A stretch of DNA of 64,000 nt from an uncultured Actinomycetes bacterium (GCA_903924205.1 CAIYAP010000005.1:1-64000); one strand, 5' to 3'. Shown: positions 1 to 9,515, counted from the first letter of the stretch. Program-made: numbers and translations. The notes: generated by a model from the sequence alone, not told the origin.

Positions 1-1
1 C

Positions 2-3000
2 ACCTTCTCTGGCGGCGCGCCGACGCGCATTGCTGTTTCACCAGGGGCTGTCGATGCCTACGTAGAGATTCCATCGACCAACAAGGTCGACGTCGTGACG
101 CTGACGGGCACCGTTGGCGCAACTCCCTACACCACGACGACAACGCCAGGTGCTCTCGCCGTAAACGCTGGCTCTGGTGCGCTCTATGTAGCCGACGCCG
201 CAAGTGGGGCTGCCGACATGAAGATCTACAACTGGTCGGGCACGACACCGGTCTTGACGCTTCAGAACACTGCAACCTTGAACGGCGTTGCTAGCGCTAT
301 TGCAACTCCGATGCCGCAGGGCATCCACTACGACGTCTTCGTCGCTACCGCCAACGGCATTTCGGTCATCGATTCAAGTACGGGCAATCTCATTCAGACC
401 ATCAGCGACGCCTACGTGCCCGTCGCTGCTGTTGCCAGTCCGGATGGTCGCTCGCTCTACGTCGTCAATTTGTTCGGCAGCGGAACAGGAGGTGTGTATC
501 CCGAAGTCCAAGTCATCTCGACAGCGGCCCTTGGAACCTCAAATGCACCGCTCAACCATACCTACCCAATTCCCCAAGGAACGCTTCCCAGTATTCCGAC
601 CCCGGCCCAGGCAGCGCTCTCGCCGTCTGGTGACGACTTGCTCATCACGGACTCGGCAAATTCAGCCATCTTGAATTTTGACATCGGACCATTTGATTCT
701 TCGGTTGGGACGGTGACTGGCATCAGCACGCTGAACGGCTCGATTTCAGAAGCCCCTCAGTCAGTCACGTTTTCACCTGATGGCTCAAATGCCTATGTGT
801 CCGTCGACCCAACTGTGGGCGGCACTGGCGGCATCACCACCTTGACCTACAACTCCGGCGTCTACGCGAGTCCCGCGTATCAAGATGGATCGACATTGTC
901 CGATGGAGCCGGACACAGTTTGCGTGCTCCAGGAACAATTGTCGCGAGCAATGATGGACGCTCGGTTTATGTCCTCGACACCAATTCCAGCGCGCCCTAT
1001 ATCTTTCAATTCCCTCGCAGCAGTTCAGGAACGGTGAGCAACGAGACGCTCACGGCCCTCCCTGCGGGAACTTCTCCCGTCTTGATGGCACTGTCACCCG
1101 AAGACGCAGTCGCTTATGTCACTGATTCGACGACTCACTCCACGGCTGCGGTCGACCTTTCGACCGGGAATCAGGTGTATTCCTCGCCGGCCGACGGGGT
1201 GCCCACTATTGATTCATCGACCCCTGATGGTCAGTACTTCGTCACCAGCGACAATTGGCAGGCCTCAGGAACTTGCGGTCACACCGGCATTCGAGGAGTC
1301 GGTATCTATTCGTCTGCCGATGGATCTCTGATCGCCAACATCAGCATTGGGTTCTCCCCAACCTCAATTGTTGTCAGTCCGGTGTCGTCATCGGTCACCG
1401 AAGCCAGCACGCTTGCCTTTCAAGGACAGCTGAGTTGGGACGAGCTACTTGGCGGTTCCAATGCGTCTGAGGCAGCAGTTTCCTCGATGGTCGATGTGCA
1501 GCCAGGTGGTACGCCCAAAGATGCGCCGGGCGTGTCGGCCGGGACCAACACGAACCTTCGCTCCTATGAGATGTCACTCAATGCGCTCAGCATTCCAAGT
1601 GTGGGTTTGCCGCTCGGCATCACCGCGTCCTACGACTCAGAGCGGATTCAGACCAGCATGGATTCTTCGAGCTCTCCAGCGAGTTTTGCCAATGGATGGC
1701 GACTGTCAACCGGCGTGACCTTTACGCAGCGGCCAACGACGGGGCTTTTGCCGTGTCAAATCTCGGTCACCCAAGAAGATGGTTCGATCATCCATTTTGA
1801 GCCTTCGACTCCCGGGCCGTACTCAAGCTGTCCGACGGCGAACTACGAAGCCCCGCCGTGGGCGCAGGCAGCATTGTCAGTTGCCACGAACTGTTCGGGA
1901 ACGGACTCGTGCTGGGTGCTCAACAGTCAATCGACGGGTGTCGCTACCTATATCGACCGAACCGCGTCGGCTCACCAACTCATCAAAGAGGTCGATCGAA
2001 ACGGGAACACGATTTCCTTCAGCTACAACGCGGGAAAATTGTCAAGTGAAAGCGAGTCAGGCCGCTCCTTGACCTTCTCCTACCCGAGCGCTGGCGCGGC
2101 TCCGTGTCCCTCAATGTTCAACGCACAAAGCGTCGCCTCGTGCATGGTGGCAACCGACCCGATTGGGAGAACGGCGACCTTCATTCTCGCTGGCACGTCT
2201 GGAACCGGCTACAACCTCATTGGTGAAACCTTGGCGCCAAGTTCAGGGGCGGGAGCCGCGAGTTACGCGTTCAAGTACAGCGGCAACTTCCTGACGAATT
2301 GGTGGACGCCGCAGAACTTTGCCACGTTCGGGAACAACACCTCAGAAGCCACCGACATCTCCTATGTACCAACGCTCTCTTGGGTGTCCCAGGTAACTGC
2401 TCCACAGGTGACCAACCAAGGCACAGACATGTCCGACACCTACACGCCCACGTGGACCTTTAACTATCCAGTCCAAGATCTCTTTGTCGGCACGGGCACC
2501 GTGATTGTGACCGACGCCATCGCGAATTGGAACGCCTCTCACTCTTCGTCCACGCCACTGTCGGGAGCCAATGTGACGATGGACCAGTTTGTTGACTTTG
2601 GTCTTGCCGCTCAGGTCCAAGGTTACGGGCCATCGGAGAATGCGAACCCCAACGCCGTCACGTCAGAGACAGCGACGACGCTTCGCGATCCCCTCACGAT
2701 GATGCCCGATGAGACGATCAGCCCCCTCGCTGACACCGGGATAGGAACTCTCTTTAACGCCGGGACCACTTTTTACACTTACGACGCCGAAGCGAATCTC
2801 ATGGCGACAACTGTCCCTGGCCAGAGTTCGGGAACCTGGGCGACGACAACTCGGACTTACAACGCCTTTGATGAGCCGCTCTCGAGCACCGACACTCTTT
2901 CGAACGTGACGAGTTATACCTACGACGCCAAAGGCAACCTCCTCACCACAGTGGCTCCAGCGACGAATCCGTGGACTCCAGCGCCAGTGACCTCGAACTA

Positions 3001-6000
3001 CTACAACGCCAATGGAACCTTGTGCGCGAGCCGCGACGCCAACGAGGTCGCCACCTACGGCGTGCTTTCGAGTTGCTCCTCGACGCACGCGACGCTTTTC
3101 TCCTATGACTCAGCAGGGGATCAGACCTCAACGACTGATCCACTCGGTGACGTGAGCTCAAGCGCCTTCGACGCCGACGGCAACGAGTGCGCCACCCTCA
3201 CCCCTGACGGATACGCGACTGGTCAGCGCCTCACGTCGTGTCCAAGTACGGCACAGTCGAATGAAACCGTCATCCTCGGCCGCAATCTCTACAACGCGGT
3301 GACGTCATCGGCGACGCCTTCAAATGCAGCCGGAGGGACGTCGTGGACCTATTTCAATCTGAATGGCGACACCGTCGCGTCGGTCTCCTCGCTCGGAAAC
3401 CCCGCTTCGTGTAATCCCTTGACCACGACGACGTGCCTCGACACCTCGTATTCGTCCTACAACGCGGATGGTGAACTGACCTCGAGCACGTCACCAACGG
3501 CCACAAGCGGCACGTTGGGTCCGACGACCACGTCCTTCTATGACCCGAATGGCACTTCTGTGGCAACTGTCCCGCCGGCGGGCAACGTGTCGGGAGCCAC
3601 GCCATCGAATTTCGAACAAGTGAGCGTGAGCAACTCGCTCGGCTCGGGCGTCGCGTCGACACCGGCTTCCAACCTCGCTGCCAGTTGCTCCATTACTTCG
3701 ACTTCATCTCTGTGCCCAAATTCATCGCTGTCGAAGTCAGACGCCGCGGGCGAGGTGACGGCGACCTATTCGCCAAATAGTGGAGGTACCGGAACAATCT
3801 CGAGCACCACGTCCTATGACCCAATGGGCAATGTGTCGACATCTTCATCGGCCACGGGGTCCTCGTCAACCGCAACAACGACCGGCACCTACGACCTCAA
3901 CGGACAGTCTCTGACGTCGACGACGAACGGCACTGGTGGATCTGGGTCGACGAGCACGGGATCAACAACCGCGTATGAACCAGGTGGCGCGACGTGCTGG
4001 ACGTCGCCACTGCCGTGGACGGGAACTGGGTCGCCAACGTGCTCGAATCCGCCGCTCAGCGCCGGGAATCAGACAACCGTCAACTACTACGACCAAGACG
4101 GACACCTGGTAGCCGTAGCCGGACCCGGAGCCAACCCCTACGCGCCAAGTAACCCGTCGGGCTGCAATCCCCTGACGACGGCCAACTGTGCCTACGTCAC
4201 CTACTACGGCTTCAACGAAGCGGGCCAGCAGGTAACGGCCACAACACCCGTTGACGCCACCGGCAACACGCCGGTCACGACGACGTACTACGACGCCAGC
4301 GGCAATGCCGTTGCCATCACGAAGCCCGGCGGAAGCCCCGCAACGTGCAATCCACTCACCACGTCGACCTGCGCCGACACGATCTACCAGACTTTTGACG
4401 CCGCTGGACGACTTCTCACCAAGACCTACACCGACGGCACGCCAACCGTGACCTACACCTACAACAACGATGGCTCTGTCGCCACGATGGTGGACGGGAC
4501 GGGGACAACGACGTATTCCTATGACGCCGTCGGACGACGGAGCGCAATCACCAATGGTGCGGGTTCAACGATCACCTGGGCCTACAACGCGCAGGGCCAA
4601 CAGATCTGTCAGAGCTATCCCAACCCAAGTGGATCAACGTGCACGACGAGCGGAACAGGAACTTCTTCTCCACCAACGGGAGATGTCACCTACTCCTACG
4701 ACACGCTCGGGCGGCTCAGTTCCATTACCACCTGGACTGGCGTGACCTTGACCAATGCCTATGACTGCGCGGGAGGCCTCGCGTGGATCAGTACGGGGAC
4801 TTCGAGCACAACTAGTTGCTCTGCTTCGAGCCTCAGTGATCCGGCGATCCCCAGCTCATCGTCGGCCGTCACCACGAGCTACACGACCGACCCGTCGTCA
4901 GGGGCCCTCATGAGCCAAGCCACCTCGTCCTCTGGCGGAGCGACGAACCTGCTGAGTTTCACGTTTGGCCGCGACTCGCTCGGTCGTCTCACCTCGTCGA
5001 CCCCGACGCTCGGCATGACGACCAAGAACACAGACGGGTATTCGTACGATTCGTCCAACCGAGTGGCCACCGGTCCCATCACCGGCACTTCCGGCTCCAA
5101 CTCGTATGGTTACACCCCGTCCGGTGGCATCACCGCCGCCACCACAGGGTTCGTGTCAGCGGCGTATGCGCCAAACGGGGAGTTGTGCTGGACGTCAGCA
5201 TCGACCGTGACCTCCCCCACCTGTTCGTCGCCACCAACTGGAGCCACGACCTATTCCTATGACACGAACGGCGATCGCACAGCGGTGAATGGCGCGACGA
5301 CCAATGAAACCCTTGGATGGACCAAGAATTCAGAGCGCCTGATCTGCGTGAACACTTCCGGTTCGACGTGTTCCGTAACTTCGCCGAGTTCCTCGACAAC
5401 GCTCTATTCCTACGACGGAAACGGGCTCCGCACGTCGTCATCGAACCAGGGGGTGACAACGCACTTCACGTGGGATCCTTCAAGCTCGACGTTGCTGGCC
5501 GATTCGAGTCACGACTATGTCTACGAGCCAGGGAGTCCGACACCGATGGCTCAAATCGGTACATCATTCACGACGACACCGACAGTTGATCTCCTCGTCT
5601 GCGACACTAACCTCAACACTCGAGGTGTCGTTCAAATCCAAGGCGATAACACTTCCCTCAATGGCACACTGGTCAACTACACCGACTACGACGCCTATGG
5701 CAATCCGATCACTCAGGCTGGAGGCGCAGCAAATCCTGGAGGGCTTGACAGTCTGGGTGTAGCGAACTCTACAAGTTCTTCGTTCGGATTTGGCGGATCA
5801 TATGGTGATCAGAGTGGTCTCGATTACTTAGTGAATCGTAACTACGACCCAACGGATTCCCAATTCATTAGCGTGGATCCGTTGATCAGTCAGACGCAGC
5901 AAGCGTATAGTTATGCAGGCCAAAATCCTATAGCGAATACAGACCCTACAGGTGAAAAGACTAAGTCTGAGGGAAACAAACCTACATTCCCGGATCCCAA

Positions 6001-6574
6001 CTCAACGCAATATGGTTTAAATGCTGAAGCATATTGTATGCTAGTCACCGTCAATGTATCTGCCCTCTCGTTTAATGTTGAAGGGTGCGTAGAGCAGACA
6101 TATAGTCAAAATTCAACCATTTTTTCGATTTCTATTGGCGCGTCTGTAGCGGCGTCGTTTGAGAACTCTGGGTCGTCTGAGGTGACGAAGATCGAACAAG
6201 CCGTAGAGAAAAAGATTTCAAATTTCAGTCTGCAGGTGGGATTTGGTTATCAACAGGATTATCAGCCAGGAGGTACATTCTTCAACTCGAAGTCCATATC
6301 TGATAAAACATACAGTTATTCAGAGAGTTCGAGTGCTTCAATAGGTCCTTTCTCAGCCTCATATACGCTTTCCGCGGACCATAGAGGTCCTTCTGAGGGT
6401 TGGAGTCAGGAATGGGATATTGGATTTACCGTCTTGGGAACGCCAGCTGCTGGATATGCACAAGGAATAGGTGCTAGTGTATCATGGACTTTCGGGAAAA
6501 ATTGGCATTCCGGTGCGATAGAAAATGCTTTCTACTGGGCCGATTTAATTAATCCAATATCTCCAAATTGGTGA
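2..6574 (+). CDS. Giant beta-propeller/RHS (YD-repeat) surface protein, 5' end missing
   Basis: The frame is open to the left edge, so the gene starts upstream; about 2190 residues are visible. The first ~460 residues are beta-propeller-like repeats (for example SPDGRSLYVVN, STGN), as in YVTN/lactonase-type surface proteins. A linker with a DUF6531-like feel follows, then a long series of YD repeats (YDAKGNL, YDAVGRR, YSYDTLGR) up to about residue 1920. The RHS-associated core sits near 5780-5950 (GFGGSYGDQSGLDYLVNRNY, then QAYSYAGQNPIANTDPTG). The last ~207 residues (5950-6571) are a different, Ser/Gly/Tyr-rich, beta-looking domain encoded by visibly AT-richer DNA, which I do not recognise. 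Such a layout is typical of polymorphic toxins whose tips are exchanged by recombination. Whether this tip is toxic is inference. Confidence 0.9.
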   Translation, partial: TFSGGAPTRIAVSPGAVDAYVEIPSTNKVDVVTLTGTVGATPYTTTTTPGALAVNAGSGALYVADAASGAADMKIYNWSGTTPVLTLQNTATLNGVASAIATPMPQGIHYDVFVATANGISVIDSSTGNLIQTISDAYVPVAAVASPDGRSLYVVNLFGSGTGGVYPEVQVISTAALGTSNAPLNHTYPIPQGTLPSIPTPAQAALSPSGDDLLITDSANSAILNFDIGPFDSSVGTVTGISTLNGSISEAPQSVTFSPDGSNAYVSVDPTVGGTGGITTLTYNSGVYASPAYQDGSTLSDGAGHSLRAPGTIVASNDGRSVYVLDTNSSAPYIFQFPRSSSGTVSNETLTALPAGTSPVLMALSPEDAVAYVTDSTTHSTAAVDLSTGNQVYSSPADGVPTIDSSTPDGQYFVTSDNWQASGTCGHTGIRGVGIYSSADGSLIANISIGFSPTSIVVSPVSSSVTEASTLAFQGQLSWDELLGGSNASEAAVSSMVDVQPGGTPKDAPGVSAGTNTNLRSYEMSLNALSIPSVGLPLGITASYDSERIQTSMDSSSSPASFANGWRLSTGVTFTQRPTTGLLPCQISVTQEDGSIIHFEPSTPGPYSSCPTANYEAPPWAQAALSVATNCSGTDSCWVLNSQSTGVATYIDRTASAHQLIKEVDRNGNTISFSYNAGKLSSESESGRSLTFSYPSAGAAPCPSMFNAQSVASCMVATDPIGRTATFILAGTSGTGYNLIGETLAPSSGAGAASYAFKYSGNFLTNWWTPQNFATFGNNTSEATDISYVPTLSWVSQVTAPQVTNQGTDMSDTYTPTWTFNYPVQDLFVGTGTVIVTDAIANWNASHSSSTPLSGANVTMDQFVDFGLAAQVQGYGPSENANPNAVTSETATTLRDPLTMMPDETISPLADTGIGTLFNAGTTFYTYDAEANLMATTVPGQSSGTWATTTRTYNAFDEPLSSTDTLSNVTSYTYDAKGNLLTTVAPATNPWTPAPVTSNYYNANGTLCASRDANEVATYGVLSSCSSTHATLFSYDSAGDQTSTTDPLGDVSSSAFDADGNECATLTPDGYATGQRLTSCPSTAQSNETVILGRNLYNAVTSSATPSNAAGGTSWTYFNLNGDTVASVSSLGNPASCNPLTTTTCLDTSYSSYNADGELTSSTSPTATSGTLGPTTTSFYDPNGTSVATVPPAGNVSGATPSNFEQVSVSNSLGSGVASTPASNLAASCSITSTSSLCPNSSLSKSDAAGEVTATYSPNSGGTGTISSTTSYDPMGNVSTSSSATGSSSTATTTGTYDLNGQSLTSTTNGTGGSGSTSTGSTTAYEPGGATCWTSPLPWTGTGSPTCSNPPLSAGNQTTVNYYDQDGHLVAVAGPGANPYAPSNPSGCNPLTTANCAYVTYYGFNEAGQQVTATTPVDATGNTPVTTTYYDASGNAVAITKPGGSPATCNPLTTSTCADTIYQTFDAAGRLLTKTYTDGTPTVTYTYNNDGSVATMVDGTGTTTYSYDAVGRRSAITNGAGSTITWAYNAQGQQICQSYPNPSGSTCTTSGTGTSSPPTGDVTYSYDTLGRLSSITTWTGVTLTNAYDCAGGLAWISTGTSSTTSCSASSLSDPAIPSSSSAVTTSYTTDPSSGALMSQATSSSGGATNLLSFTFGRDSLGRLTSSTPTLGMTTKNTDGYSYDSSNRVATGPITGTSGSNSYGYTPSGGITAATTGFVSAAYAPNGELCWTSASTVTSPTCSSPPTGATTYSYDTNGDRTAVNGATTNETLGWTKNSERLICVNTSGSTCSVTSPSSSTTLYSYDGNGLRTSSSNQGVTTHFTWDPSSSTLLADSSHDYVYEPGSPTPMAQIGTSFTTTPTVDLLVCDTNLNTRGVVQIQGDNTSLNGTLVNYTDYDAYGNPITQAGGAANPGGLDSLGVANSTSSSFGFGGSYGDQSGLDYLVNRNYDPTDSQFISVDPLISQTQQAYSYAGQNPIANTDPTGEKTKSEGNKPTFPDPNSTQYGLNAEAYCMLVTVNVSALSFNVEGCVEQTYSQNSTIFSISIGASVAASFENSGSSEVTKIEQAVEKKISNFSLQVGFGYQQDYQPGGTFFNSKSISDKTYSYSESSSASIGPFSASYTLSADHRGPSEGWSQEWDIGFTVLGTPAAGYAQGIGASVSWTFGKNWHSGAIENAFYWADLINPISPNW

Positions 6575-6619
6575 GTCAAGCTCTGGGAGAATTGGCGAGC
6601 TAGCAACAACTAAGGTGTA

Positions 6620-6775
6620 GTGAAAAGTGAAAAGGATGATGACAAGAACATGATCTTAGGAGCCGCGGGCATACCCGAAGAAGGTCCTATTTGGACCGTA
6701 GTTGTGATTTTCGCTGTATTAGCCGCAGTCGTCGGATATGTCATTTGGCAGTTTGTGAAACAGCGCAAAAGGTAG
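6620..6775 (+). CDS. Small single-pass membrane protein, possible immunity partner
   Basis: GTG start gives a 51-residue protein: an acidic/basic N-terminus (KSEKDDDKN), then one hydrophobic helix (TVVVIFAVLAAVVGYVIW) and a basic tail (KQRKR). A weak AAGG lies just upstream. It begins 46 nt after the RHS stop and shares the low GC of the RHS tip, so it looks like part of the same exchanged cassette. No family is recognised. An immunity role is suggested only by position; it could also be a non-coding stretch with a chance frame. Confidence 0.5.
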   Translation: MKSEKDDDKNMILGAAGIPEEGPIWTVVVIFAVLAAVVGYVIWQFVKQRKR

Positions 6776-6817
6776 CTGCGAAATAACTGTGGCACGAATT
6801 TCGGGGAGTTGGTGTCA

Positions 6818-7303
6818 ATGGGTATAGCGAGCGGAATAAATTCCTACAACGCCAGTCGTGGAATAAGATTGACATATGTCTTCCGAACTACTCCGCTCTG
6901 TGTTTTGGCAACGTTTGCCTTTCTGTTATTGACTGGAGATGCCTTCGGAGAATTTACCTTTGAGGCCCTGCTCGCCTTTTTTGGAGTTATATCTCTCCTA
7001 AATATTCTTCACATCTTGAAGATTGCGATGATGGTCGATGAGGCAAACAAGGTTCTATATATTAGAAATTATCTCAGATTTCGTAAGATCGACTTCGACT
7101 CCATTGAAGGCTATCGTGTAATTAGTTCGGTTATGGGGAGTCGAACCAACGGTCCGGTGCAGAATTCCGCCGGCTTGCCCGTCTTGTATTACAAACCAAA
7201 CCGCCATGTGGATGTTTCGGCAGCGCTCATTACGGAAGACAATTTGCGTACGGTTCAGAGTTTCTTAGATCTCATGAAGCGCCTCGAAATAGCGCTAGTG
7301 TGA
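6818..7303 (+). CDS. Hypothetical two-helix membrane protein with a PH-like C-terminal half
   Basis: About 161 residues from the ATG at 6818, chosen because GGGGAG lies nine bases upstream; TTG 6809 and GTG 6812 are in frame but too close to it. Two hydrophobic segments come first (around TTPLCVLATFAFLLLT and ALLAFFGVISLLNILHIL). A soluble part follows (DEANKVLYIRNYLRFRKIDF, then residues that read like a small beta-rich PH/YcxB-type domain). The gene is AT-rich like the RHS tip and is the second small gene after it. Membrane immunity proteins of this kind occur behind polymorphic toxins, but the function here is unproven. The gene ends just before an IS remnant. Confidence 0.65.
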   Translation: MGIASGINSYNASRGIRLTYVFRTTPLCVLATFAFLLLTGDAFGEFTFEALLAFFGVISLLNILHILKIAMMVDEANKVLYIRNYLRFRKIDFDSIEGYRVISSVMGSRTNGPVQNSAGLPVLYYKPNRHVDVSAALITEDNLRTVQSFLDLMKRLEIALV

Positions 7304-7336
7304 CTCCTGCGTAGTGACCCCCTGAAGTGTTGTCGC

Positions 7337-7525
7337 TCAGGCTGCGATTTTGTGGTTGGTCAGGGCTTCGGCTCTCGCCTAGGCGGGGGTCAGGTCGTTG
7401 AGTGATGAGTGAGGCCGCTCCTCGTTGTAGTCGATGAGCCAGCGTTCGAGCTCGGCCCTGGCATCGGCAAAGCTCTGGGAGTCATAGGGCCTGAATGCCT
7501 GCTCCTTGATTGATGTATAGAAAGG
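7337..7525 (-). pseudogene. 3' fragment of an IS3/IS481-type DDE transposase
   Basis: Read on the reverse strand this stretch encodes PFYTSIKEQAF, then LERWLIDYNEERPHSSLNDL and TPA, a TAG stop at 7379-7381, and ARAEALTNHKIAA before a second stop. The YNEERPHSSL...TPAEARAE pattern is the classic end of rve/DDE transposases; the E of PAEARA is lost to the stop. A stop codon immediately precedes the fragment and no catalytic DDE core is left. It differs in sequence from the intact IS3 element 2 kb away, so it comes from another element. TGACCCCCTGAAG near 7315 may be that element's terminal repeat. Confidence 0.8.
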
Positions 7526-7572
7526 TTACGACACCTCAGCTCTTTTTCGCCTGAGGTTCCAGCCAGTCTTCT

Positions 7573-7607
7573 GGCCCCGAAGGGCGCGGAGCGCCCCGGA
7601 AGGGGCC
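7573..7607. repeat. Nested palindrome (double-stem hairpin) in a gene-free stretch
   Basis: GGCCCC (7573-7578) pairs with GGGGCC (7602-7607), and inside it GGGCGC (7582-7587) pairs with GCGCCC (7591-7596) around a GGA loop. No T-run follows on either strand, so it does not look like a simple terminator. It lies in the roughly 300-base gap between the IS remnant and the recombinase region, where I see no convincing gene. It could be a recombination site, a structured RNA or an IS end. Confidence 0.5.
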
Positions 7608-7834
7608 GCGAGTGATGATCAACAACTCTCTCGAAATCCAGCCGCTAGAAATTTCTCAAGGAAATTTGTGCGATTCATTCCAAATTCGATGGCTTATCTA
7701 CTAGGGAGTGGTGTTCACTCGTTGTTGGGAGTCAGCCATGGGATTGCCTGGTAAGACCATCGAGTTGAAGGGCTGGGCTGGAGTTCGTCGTCAGCGGCTG
7801 ATTAGTGCCGTTCCAGGCTTGGGCTAGACGGATC

Positions 7835-8155
7835 ATGTTGACGACTGATGAACTGCGAGTAATCCTCGGTCCTAACTACCGCCTCACCGATGAGGATCTT
7901 TCGTTTCTCTTGCTCCACCTGGCCAACCTGGCCCGGCTTTCTCTAACGATGGTCCCGGTTGATTCGACCGTTGTGAAAGTAGAAAAGGAGAAGCCGTGCC
8001 CCGAGCCGTCATCTACGTCCGCGTCTCAACCTCGGATCAAGTCGAGAACTACTCCCTCGAAACCCAAGAGAACGAGTGCTCGAACTACTGCGAACGTCAA
8101 GGACTCGCTATCGACCGAATCTTTCGCGAAGAGGGTGAGTCCGCCAAGACGGTGA
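7835..8155 (+). CDS. Small ORF leading into the serine recombinase gene
   Basis: ATG at 7835 would give 106 residues. The first ~45 (TTDELRVILGPNYRL, then an amphipathic leucine-rich helix) look protein-like, whereas the rest overlaps the recombinase start by 160 bases and is low-complexity Ser/Lys/Arg, as expected of a shadow frame. Short leader genes are common upstream of large serine recombinases, so the gene may be real with an overlapping tail, or only its 5' half may ever have mattered. No function can be assigned. Confidence 0.3.
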   Translation: MLTTDELRVILGPNYRLTDEDLSFLLLHLANLARLSLTMVPVDSTVVKVEKEKPCPEPSSTSASQPRIKSRTTPSKPKRTSARTTANVKDSLSTESFAKRVSPPRR

Positions 8156-9468
8156 ATCGCACCGAGCTCCAAGAGATGCTGCGCTATCTCTCGAGTAACG
8201 CCAAGAAACGAGGGATCACCCACGTGGTGGTCTATCGCGTGGACCGACTCGCGCGCGAGGTTGGCGGACACCACACCATCAAGGCCACACTTTCACGGCT
8301 CAACGTGACCTTGCACTCCGTGCTGGAACGATTCGACGAGACCCCCACTGGCAAGCTCACCGAGAACTTGATGGCTGTCCTCGCGCAGTTCGATAACGAC
8401 CTACGAAGTCAGCGCACCAAAGACGGCATGCGGGCCGCAGTTGCCCATGGTCGCTGGGTCTGGCGAGCCCCCTACGGCTATCGCAATGGTTCTAAGAGCG
8501 AACCGAGTCTCGTCGCCGACCCCATCGAAGCGCCAATAGTTCGAGAGATCTTCAGCCGAGCCGCCGCTGGCGAGTCCAAGGATGCAGTCCGACGCTGGGC
8601 CGCCTCGCAGGGCCTCGTGACCGCGACGGGCAAAGCGCTCTCGCCATCGCAGATGCACCGCATGCTCAACAACCCTCTCTACGTCGGACAGATCCGCCTG
8701 TCAACATTGGATGTCGTTCACACTGGCGACTTTGAACCACTGATCGACCCCGAAATCTTTCGGATGGCTACTCACTCCATCACCCAGGGCGGAGCCCGGG
8801 CCCAACCACGCGCACTGCATGATCCGGACTTCCCGCTCCGCCGAAACGTCCGATGCGGACCGTGTGACTGGCCCCTCACGGCCTCGTGGTCGACTGGCCG
8901 TCACGGTGTTCGCTACGCCTACTACCGCTGTCGCAACGGCGAGTGTCGGGCCACCAAGGTGAAAAAGGCCGACATGGAAGCGGCCTTCGCCGAGTGGCTG
9001 GACCGCGTGTCGCTCCCGGACGTCTTCCTTGAGACCATGCTCAAGATCGTCCCCGATGTTGTCCGAACCGCTCAGGCCTCGCGAGACGCCGAGCGAGCCC
9101 GCGTTCGCACCGCCCTCGATGAACTCGAGGCCCGAGAGACGAAACTGATGGACTCCTATCTCGACGGAGTCGGCATCAACGAGGCGACCTTCACTCGACA
9201 CCTGCGCTCGATTGCAGATATGCGGATCTCGCTACAAGAAGCCATGGCGACCCTGCAGCTCGGCGACTTTGATTTGGAGGCGACGCTCGCCAAAGCCCAG
9301 CGAATCTTCTCTGACCTACGAAGCAGTTGGAACCGCCTTGACCCCATGGCACGACAGCAGTTTCTCCGCATCCTGATACCAGATGGCATCCACTACGAAA
9401 ATAGGGTAGTTGGAACCGCCGAAAGGCTAGACGCGATAAGGGGAATCCTTGACCTACTCCCCAAATAG
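7996..9468 (+). CDS. Large serine recombinase
   Basis: A 490-residue site-specific recombinase of the resolvase/integrase class. The N-terminal catalytic domain contains YVRVSTSDQ with the nucleophile Ser11 and the downstream Arg-rich helix (VYRVDRLAREVGG). A Recombinase domain (about 165-260) and a zinc ribbon follow (CGPC near residue 288 and C-x4-C in YYRCRNGECR), then a coiled-coil-like region from about 360. The GTG start has AAAAGGAG five bases upstream. The TAG stop (9466-9468) is the first triplet of the neighbouring IS inverted repeat, so the natural C-terminus may have been cut or altered by that insertion. It probably mobilised, or still mobilises, part of this accessory block; no paired att sites were found by eye. 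Confidence 0.92.
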   Translation: MPRAVIYVRVSTSDQVENYSLETQENECSNYCERQGLAIDRIFREEGESAKTVNRTELQEMLRYLSSNAKKRGITHVVVYRVDRLAREVGGHHTIKATLSRLNVTLHSVLERFDETPTGKLTENLMAVLAQFDNDLRSQRTKDGMRAAVAHGRWVWRAPYGYRNGSKSEPSLVADPIEAPIVREIFSRAAAGESKDAVRRWAASQGLVTATGKALSPSQMHRMLNNPLYVGQIRLSTLDVVHTGDFEPLIDPEIFRMATHSITQGGARAQPRALHDPDFPLRRNVRCGPCDWPLTASWSTGRHGVRYAYYRCRNGECRATKVKKADMEAAFAEWLDRVSLPDVFLETMLKIVPDVVRTAQASRDAERARVRTALDELEARETKLMDSYLDGVGINEATFTRHLRSIADMRISLQEAMATLQLGDFDLEATLAKAQRIFSDLRSSWNRLDPMARQQFLRILIPDGIHYENRVVGTAERLDAIRGILDLLPK

Positions 9469-9486
9469 TGGACCACTTTTTGTCAC
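9466..9486 (+). repeat. Left terminal inverted repeat of the IS3 element
   Basis: Begins TAGTGGACCAC and ends TTTTTGTCAC. It aligns with the reverse complement of the right repeat with four mismatches. Its first three bases form the stop codon of the serine recombinase gene. Confidence 0.85.
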
Positions 9487-9515
9487 ACTGAGGCATGTTC
9501 GGATAGGAGACCGAC

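Noticed and set aside
3354-3878. Reverse-strand frames opposite the RHS gene
   Set aside because: Arg/Ser/Thr-rich shadows of the YD-repeat coding strand with no ribosome sites or recognisable domains.
1-6574. CRISPR-like periodicity in the repetitive RHS gene
   Set aside because: The repeats are degenerate codon-level YD repeats within one reading frame, without constant spacers; no CRISPR array is present in the window.
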